Assembly: GCA_001648575.1 (NCBI GenBank)
Contig: LQXN01000062.1
Location: 124,001 to 188,000 of the forward strand
DNA from: Sutcliffiella horikoshii DSM 8719
Lineage (GTDB): Bacteria; Bacillota; Bacilli; Bacillales; Bacillaceae_I
DNA: 64,000 nucleotides
Direction of reading: 5' to 3'
This document shows, one piece after another, positions 60,102-64,000 of this stretch. The translations under genes were made by a program, and so were the position numbers. The number at the start of each line of letters is the position of its first letter. Position 1 is the stretch's first letter. A model generated the notes under the pieces. That model was not told the DNA's origin, did not search any database, and worked only from the letters and a program-made list of their open reading frames with translations.

Positions 60102-60646
60102 AGGTTCCTCCTCCTTTCAAAGTTGACCTATCCTTAAAACTGAATAATTCGGGTTCTTCGCTCTGCTTCCATTACAGAAGTTTCCTCACTACTACAACCC
60201 AATCTGCCCCTATGACTGCATCGGTACTCTTTTCTTGTGGGTCTTCCACTTGAAATACTCCCTTAACATCAGCCCGTAGGTTCCCACGTTCCGTACAAAC
60301 GCCTGTGTTATGTTCATGCCACCTTTATGCCGCCCACCACTTAGACAGTAAACAGGTTTCCTCTAAGCTTATCCTAGGTTAACGACTACCCCCTAGTTTT
60401 GATGGAATCTCTACGCTTTCGACATTTCCGTAAGTGGTTCACATACTCATTCATCTCCATAACACGCACTTGACAGTTCTTGACTGCCTTTTCCTTAACG
60501 CTCAATACCATAGCTTTTGACTATAGCACCTTAAGGTAGTTTGAAATCTCCACCTGTATGGCGACTCCGACGGGCCCACCGTCATCATTTGTACAGCATA
60601 GTTGCTTTGAGTAGTCTCGCTACTCACGCACACTTTCGTGGCGCAC
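60102..60646 (-). ncRNA. 5' ribozyme domains of the nested intron
   Basis: The 545 bases between the 5' splice site and the RT start hold domain I to IV RNA of the inner intron. No ORF. Several local stems are evident, but I did not fold the domain in detail. Confidence 0.7.
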
Positions 60647-61313
60647 AATCATCCGCATAACGTACAAAACGCAATCCTCTATTCTCCAGCTCCTTATCAA
60701 GTTCATCTAATACGATGTTTGATAGGAGAGGGCTTAAGGGACCTCCTTGCGGAGTACCTTCCGTATTAGGACTGACAAGTCCTTTTTCCATTACACCTGA
60801 CCGTAGATATCTTCGTATTAATCGAAGAACCTTTGGGTTATTTATACGGAGGCTTAATGTCCTCATAAGACGGTCATGGTTCACTTTGTCAAAGAATTTC
60901 TCTAAGTCGATGTCCACAACCCATCTATACCCTTCTTTGATATAGCGTTTTGCTTGTCGGATTGCATCATGACCACGTTTATTGGGTCTAAATCCGTAAC
61001 TTTGTTTAGAGAACAAAGGATCAAACTCCTTGTTGAGTACTTGTGCAATGGCCTGTTGGATGAAACGATCTATCACTGTGGGAATTCCTAACTTCCTTAC
61101 TCCTCCATTCGGTTTCGGGATTTCGACTCGACGGACGGGTTGAGGAAGGTAGGTACCTTTCATCAGTTCGGTTCTTAAAGTACTCCAGTGTTCCATGAGA
61201 TGAGACCGTAGGGTTTGTACGCTCATCCCATCTACCCCATGGCTTCCTTTATTTCGTTCCACTCTTTCGAGTGCACTTGTAACGTTCTGATATGATAAGA
61301 TTTGTTCCATCAT
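60647..61313 (-). CDS. Group IIC intron reverse transcriptase, 5' exon (N-terminal half)
   Basis: N-terminal half of the outer intron's RT: NVTSALERVERNKGSHGVDG, RKLGIPTVIDRFIQQAI, YGFRPNKRGHDAIRQA, DIDLEKFFDKVNHDRL, GTPQGGPLSPLLSNIVL and FVRYADD, where it stops at the nested intron. TAGGAG lies about 10 bases before the ATG pair at 61313/61310; an in-frame start at 61343 is less likely. Unspliced, the frame ends 17 codons into the inner intron and lacks the thumb and maturase domains, so it is probably inactive until the inner intron is removed. Confidence 0.85.
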
Positions 61314-61859
61314 AGATTTCAAACTCCTACGTGAATCAGTCATTCTTCTTGTGTGGTTTTGCTTTCAGCCCTTCTAATGTCCCCCATGGATTCACCATTT
61401 CCTCCAATAGATAGGATAATGTTTCTGCTTCATCAAGCAACACGTACGCCAAGTGCTGATTCTTCTTAATTGATTCAGTCCTTCCCAATGGCTCTAGATA
61501 CCATTGGTACTATGACTTCTGCTGACTTCTGACTGTTCAGCTATTCATCACTAAATAGGTTACCGAGTGTGCTCGGCATGTCAGTCAGACCTCCCTGGGT
61601 AAGAATGCAATCTTTCGCTCCATCTATCTGCTTCATTTACTTGATATCGCCTTCGACAGAAAGGACTTCGTTTTGTTTAGCAAACTCATCCAACGATACC
61701 TAGCCTCATATGAAGTTCGTGTTCCTCAGACCGGAGGTTTGCCGCTCGCTTCCTTCAGATTCCACGTCGCCATGGACACCCTTGCGTTAAGCTAACTGCT
61801 ACTTCTGTCTTCACAGTTCGGGACTTTCACCCTATAGATTGCACCCATGCCAGGCGCAC
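61314..61859 (-). ncRNA. 5' ribozyme domains of the outer group IIC intron
   Basis: About 545 bases of structured intron RNA upstream of the RT start, including the 5' splice site GTGCGCC and the segments TATAGGGTGAAAGTCCC and AGGCTAGGTATC typical of Oceanobacillus-type group IIC introns. No ORF. Confidence 0.75.
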
Positions 61860-61860
61860 T

Positions 61861-61890
61861 AAAAAAACCAGAAGACTTTGTCCTCTGGTT
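61861..61890 (-). terminator. Terminator of yojF-bshB2 and insertion site of the IIC intron
   Basis: AACCAGAGGAC / GTCTTCTGGTT stem with one mismatch, followed by TTTTTTTA on the minus strand; the intron starts at the next base. Confidence 0.85.
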
Positions 61891-61903
61891 TTTATTAAGT
61901 AAC

Positions 61904-62584
61904 TTAACCTTTATACGTCCAAAAGGTCTCTCTATACAGCCAATCCTCAATTTCAGGAGCGTTCTCCTTCAATTGTTTTTCCATTAACTCCACCCAACCG
62001 CTTGTTTGGGATTTATGTGCTTTGATGGCCTTTAGTTTTTCTTCTGCCACAGATCGGATATCTATAGTGATATCCGGTTCACCGATCAGCTCTACACTAT
62101 TTTTTAAGATTGCCTTACCATAAACAGTAGGCCTTAGTTCTTCTGCTAGCCGCCCGACAGCGATTGCCACCGCATTACTCATGGCATCATGATCAGGATG
62201 CACCCCATGGCCGGGATAAAATGTTAATATCAAGCTTGGTTTTAATTCAACCAATGCTTCCTCGACTATATCCGCTAAATATTCCTCATCTTCAAATTCA
62301 AGTGTCTTGTCATGCAGACCAAGCATACGCAGGTCTTCAATTCCCATTACTTTGCATGCATCTATTAATTCTTTCCTACGAACTTCTGGTAATGTTTCGC
62401 GATTAGCGAATAAAGGGTTACCAAGGTTTCTCCCCATCTGTCCGAGTGTACCGCATAAATAAGTTACGGGAACACCACTCTGGGTAAAAAGCCTGATGGT
62501 CCCCGAAGAACTGAATGCTTCATCATCTGGATGGGGAAATACGACTAGTACATGTTTTTCTGCTTCCATTTTCATCTCTCCCAT
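61904..62584 (-). CDS. bshB2: Bacillithiol biosynthesis deacetylase BshB2
   Basis: A ~226-aa zinc-dependent LmbE/PIG-L family deacetylase. Zinc motif HPDDE (in VVFPHPDDEAFSSSGT, about residues 17-32) and the third ligand in PGHGVHPDHDAM (about 123-134). It removes the acetyl group from GlcNAc-malate in bacillithiol synthesis; Bacillus has two such enzymes, BshB1 and BshB2 (YojG). The pairing with yojF is the same as in B. subtilis. The start overlaps the yojF stop (TAATG); in-frame ATGs 9 and 15 bases further are also possible. Confidence 0.88.
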   Translation of the reverse strand: MGEMKMEAEKHVLVVFPHPDDEAFSSSGTIRLFTQSGVPVTYLCGTLGQMGRNLGNPLFANRETLPEVRRKELIDACKVMGIEDLRMLGLHDKTLEFEDEEYLADIVEEALVELKPSLILTFYPGHGVHPDHDAMSNAVAIAVGRLAEELRPTVYGKAILKNSVELIGEPDITIDIRSVAEEKLKAIKAHKSQTSGWVELMEKQLKENAPEIEDWLYRETFWTYKG

Positions 62585-62925
62585 TAAAACGGCTCCTGAC
62601 TAATTTGTAAAGCAACAGCTAATTTTCCTTCTGGGTTCAGTCCTGCTAGGAGCAACCGTTCCTTTTCATCAGTCTCAAAATGGGTTACACCCTCCGCATA
62701 CACCCAGCCGTGCTCTAGCTTCAACCCTACACGATATGGACCTTTTCCCACTATTTTTGCCCTTTCGAACTTTAATGGAACATTCCGAATAAACGCCCCA
62801 ACAGCAAGGCCGGTATTATGATGACTCGCATAAGCACCATTCGTCGTTTCCAAGTGCAGGAAGACTTTTGCATCTATAAGCTTATTTAGTTTGGCTTGCA
62901 CTTGATTCTGATCGATAAGCTTCAT
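62584..62925 (-). CDS. yojF: YojF-family protein (DUF1806)
   Basis: A 113-aa soluble protein of the DUF1806/YojF family, always found next to bshB2 in bacilli. Central HLETTNGAYASHHN and FIRNVPLKFERAKIVGKGPYR segments; predicted mostly beta. Its role in bacillithiol metabolism is not known. GGAGG 6 bases before the ATG at 62925 sets the start; the track of codons up to 62988 is unlikely to be translated. Overlap with bshB2 suggests coupled translation. Confidence 0.8.
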   Translation of the reverse strand: MKLIDQNQVQAKLNKLIDAKVFLHLETTNGAYASHHNTGLAVGAFIRNVPLKFERAKIVGKGPYRVGLKLEHGWVYAEGVTHFETDEKERLLLAGLNPEGKLAVALQISQEPF

Positions 62926-63102
62926 TTTATTCCTCCAGAGGTTATGTACAGTTTTTATTTCTATCCTAAGTTTAATATATGTAAGCATTGAAACAAAATG
63001 GTTTGCTCAACAATACTTTTTAAAAGACTCTTTTTTCGTTAAGGTTGGTGATAAATCGGGGGTGAAGAAACAAGTTACACAAAAAATAGTCTTTAATAAT
63101 AA

Positions 63103-63138
63103 GCAGTGGAGTGAAACCAGAGGCCCCACTCCACTACA
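63103..63138 (-). terminator. Terminator of the MhqD-like gene
   Basis: AGTGGAGTG pairs with CACTCCACT around a 13-base loop, immediately after the stop codon at 63139. The tail is only moderately T-rich (GCTTATTATT). Confidence 0.65.
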
Positions 63139-63738
63139 TTATCCAATCATATTGTCGTACCATCTTTTTGACGCTTGGACCTCAGAGTGTGTTAACTGGT
63201 GACCTTGATTTTCCCAATGGACTTCTACATCAGACCCTCCAGCTTCCAACAATTTGCTTAGTTCTTCTGTTTCTCTTGCAGGACAAATAGGGTCATTTTT
63301 TCCTGCACCGATAAATACCGGTGTCTTGCTTAAGTCAGGAAGCTCAACTCCTCTTCTCGGTACCATAGGGTGGTATAACACAGCAGCCCTTAACACCTTT
63401 TCATGATGAAATAGAAGACTTCCGGCAATATTTGCACCATTCGAATAACCTACCGCTACCACATTTTCGCGGTTGAAATTGTATTTTTCCGCTGCTTCAT
63501 CAAGGAACTCTTGCAATTCTTTAGTCCGAAAAATCAGGTCTTCTTCATCAAACACACCCTCTGAGAGACGTCTGAAAAAACGCGGCATTCCATTTTCTGA
63601 AACATTCCCCCTCACACTCAATATAGATGCTTCTTGATCAATCATTTCCGCTAAAGGCAACAAATCCTGTTCCGTGCCCCCTGTTCCGTGTAATAGGAGT
63701 AATACTCGATCAGAACCTTTTTTGAAAATATGCTTCAT
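63139..63738 (-). CDS. mhqD: Carboxylesterase/hydrolase, MhqD-like
   Basis: A 199-aa alpha/beta hydrolase of the phospholipase/carboxylesterase group. Oxyanion region LLLLHGTGGTEQDLLPL (about residues 13-29), nucleophile GYSNGANIAGSLL (about 98-110), then GAGKNDPICP (about 147-156) and WENQGHQLTHSE (about 176-187) giving the aspartate and histidine. It resembles Bacillus MhqD (YodD), which belongs to the quinone-stress regulon together with ring-cleaving dioxygenases. In this organism quinone formation from homogentisate could make it relevant, but that is inference. Confidence 0.78.
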   Translation of the reverse strand: MKHIFKKGSDRVLLLLHGTGGTEQDLLPLAEMIDQEASILSVRGNVSENGMPRFFRRLSEGVFDEEDLIFRTKELQEFLDEAAEKYNFNRENVVAVGYSNGANIAGSLLFHHEKVLRAAVLYHPMVPRRGVELPDLSKTPVFIGAGKNDPICPARETEELSKLLEAGGSDVEVHWENQGHQLTHSEVQASKRWYDNMIG

Positions 63739-63882
63739 GGTAAATTACCTCCTGGATTATTATCTTGAATTCGAGATTATTTTAGTATAGGCCATAAATA
63801 ACAAACCGTCAAACAAAAGCCGCTTAACACTTACGAACAAAAAGAATAATCTAAAGTAAAGCAATTTTAGGAGGCGTTTAGG

Positions 63883-64000
63883 ATGATACCGTGGAACAAA
63901 ATGTTTCCGTTCCCAAAGGATTACATGAAAAAAGATATTTTTAAACAAACTGACATTGAAAACTGGATGTCCAAAGCCATGCAAGGCAAACTCCCGCCCA
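63883..64000 (+). CDS. N-terminal fragment of an Hsp20-like protein (partial)
   Basis: Open frame from an ATG with a good AGGAGG site (63869-63874) to the window end: MIPWNKMFPFPKDYMKKDIF, followed by NWMSKAMQGKLPP. The start W-N-x-x-F-P-F and the later short helix remind me of the N-termini of small heat-shock (Hsp20/GerT-like) proteins of Bacillus spores. The alpha-crystallin domain itself is outside the window, so the assignment is weak. Confidence 0.45.
   Translation, partial: MIPWNKMFPFPKDYMKKDIFKQTDIENWMSKAMQGKLPP

Larger units (their letters stand above)
58781..60646 (-). mobile_element. Nested group II intron inside the outer intron's RT gene
   Basis: Begins GTGCGCCACGAAAGTG at 60646 on the minus strand. 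Domain V lies at 58821-58854 (GAGCCGTATGAGC ... ACGTACGGTTC, AGC-type triad as in IIA/IIB introns) and domain VI just after it. 1866 bp. It interrupts the YADD codons of the outer reverse transcriptase; exact removal rejoins the frame (697 + 593 bases = 430 codons from the longest start). The inner ORF runs on the same strand. The 3' junction is set by the frame and may be ambiguous by one base. Confidence 0.85.
58113..61859 (-). mobile_element. Group IIC intron (outer intron of a nested pair)
   Basis: On the minus strand it begins GTGCGCCTGGCATGGGTGC at 61859 and continues with sequence that I recognise as the ribozyme domain I of the Oceanobacillus-type group IIC intron. Domain V lies at 58150-58183 (CCGCCGTATACCGAACGG..., ending GGTGGT). 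Domain VI and the 3' end CTACTCGAT are near 58113. It is inserted right behind the T-run of the bshB2 terminator, the usual target of class C introns. Length 3747 bp; 1881 bp without the nested intron. The exact 3' boundary may differ by a few bases. Confidence 0.85.

Noticed and set aside
63760-63984. 74-codon minus-strand ORF at the window end
   Set aside because: It is antisense to the better supported plus-strand gene starting at 63883 and has no ribosome site.

Overview
The window is chromosomal DNA of a low-GC, spore-forming, aerobic member of the Bacillaceae. This rests on Bacillus-type genes (YkvS/YkvT, YojF/BshB2, YojN/YojO, XpaC/YaaN, a YhcN-type spore lipoprotein, YkwD), consistent AGGAGG-type ribosome sites and a manganese (yybP-ykoY) riboswitch. 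The species cannot be told from the sequence. No rRNA, tRNA, CRISPR array or prophage was seen.

Layout. 1-30 kb holds mostly single housekeeping and envelope genes: an ABC-F ATPase (cut by the window edge), an AI-2E-type permease, a hemolysin III protein, small membrane proteins, a SDH-type ClpP-fold protease, a phospholipase D-like protein, a sugar dehydrogenase lipoprotein, YkvT/YkvS, XpaC/TelA, GabD, MFS and MATE exporters, the YojN/YojO AAA-VWA pair and riboswitch-controlled TerC. 30-57.7 kb is one large aromatic catabolic island, almost all on the minus strand. 58.1-61.9 kb is a group IIC intron with a second group II intron nested in its reverse transcriptase gene. 61.9-64 kb holds bacillithiol genes, an MhqD-like esterase and the start of an Hsp20-like gene.

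The catabolic island covers two routes. The tyrosine route is HppD, an aminotransferase, a flavin reductase-like protein, FahA and HmgA (homogentisate pathway). The phenylalanine route is a thioesterase, phenylalanine dehydrogenase and a complete 2-oxoacid dehydrogenase complex (E1a, E1b, E2, E3) in one operon. I infer that it converts phenylalanine through phenylpyruvate to phenylacetyl-CoA. This feeds the paa operon (paaK, then paaABCD, an EthD-like gene, paaF, paaG, an aldehyde dehydrogenase, paaH, paaJ). A TrpX-type ABC importer and the repressor gene paaX lie between. The promoters of the phenylalanine operon, the ABC importer and paaA each carry the same 9-5-9 palindrome next to the -10 box, which predicts one regulon, probably under PaaX. 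No paaE or paaZ is present.

The most striking unexplained structure is a family of seven roughly 150-220 bp repeats (starting near 2605, 5647, 12569, 19600, 28256, 46529 and 57865). Each sits at a transcription terminator. In the five well-preserved copies the terminator hairpin is present on both sides, as if insertion duplicated the whole hairpin. The repeats have inverted ends TGTWGACAAA and an inner core whose stems show compensatory base changes between copies.
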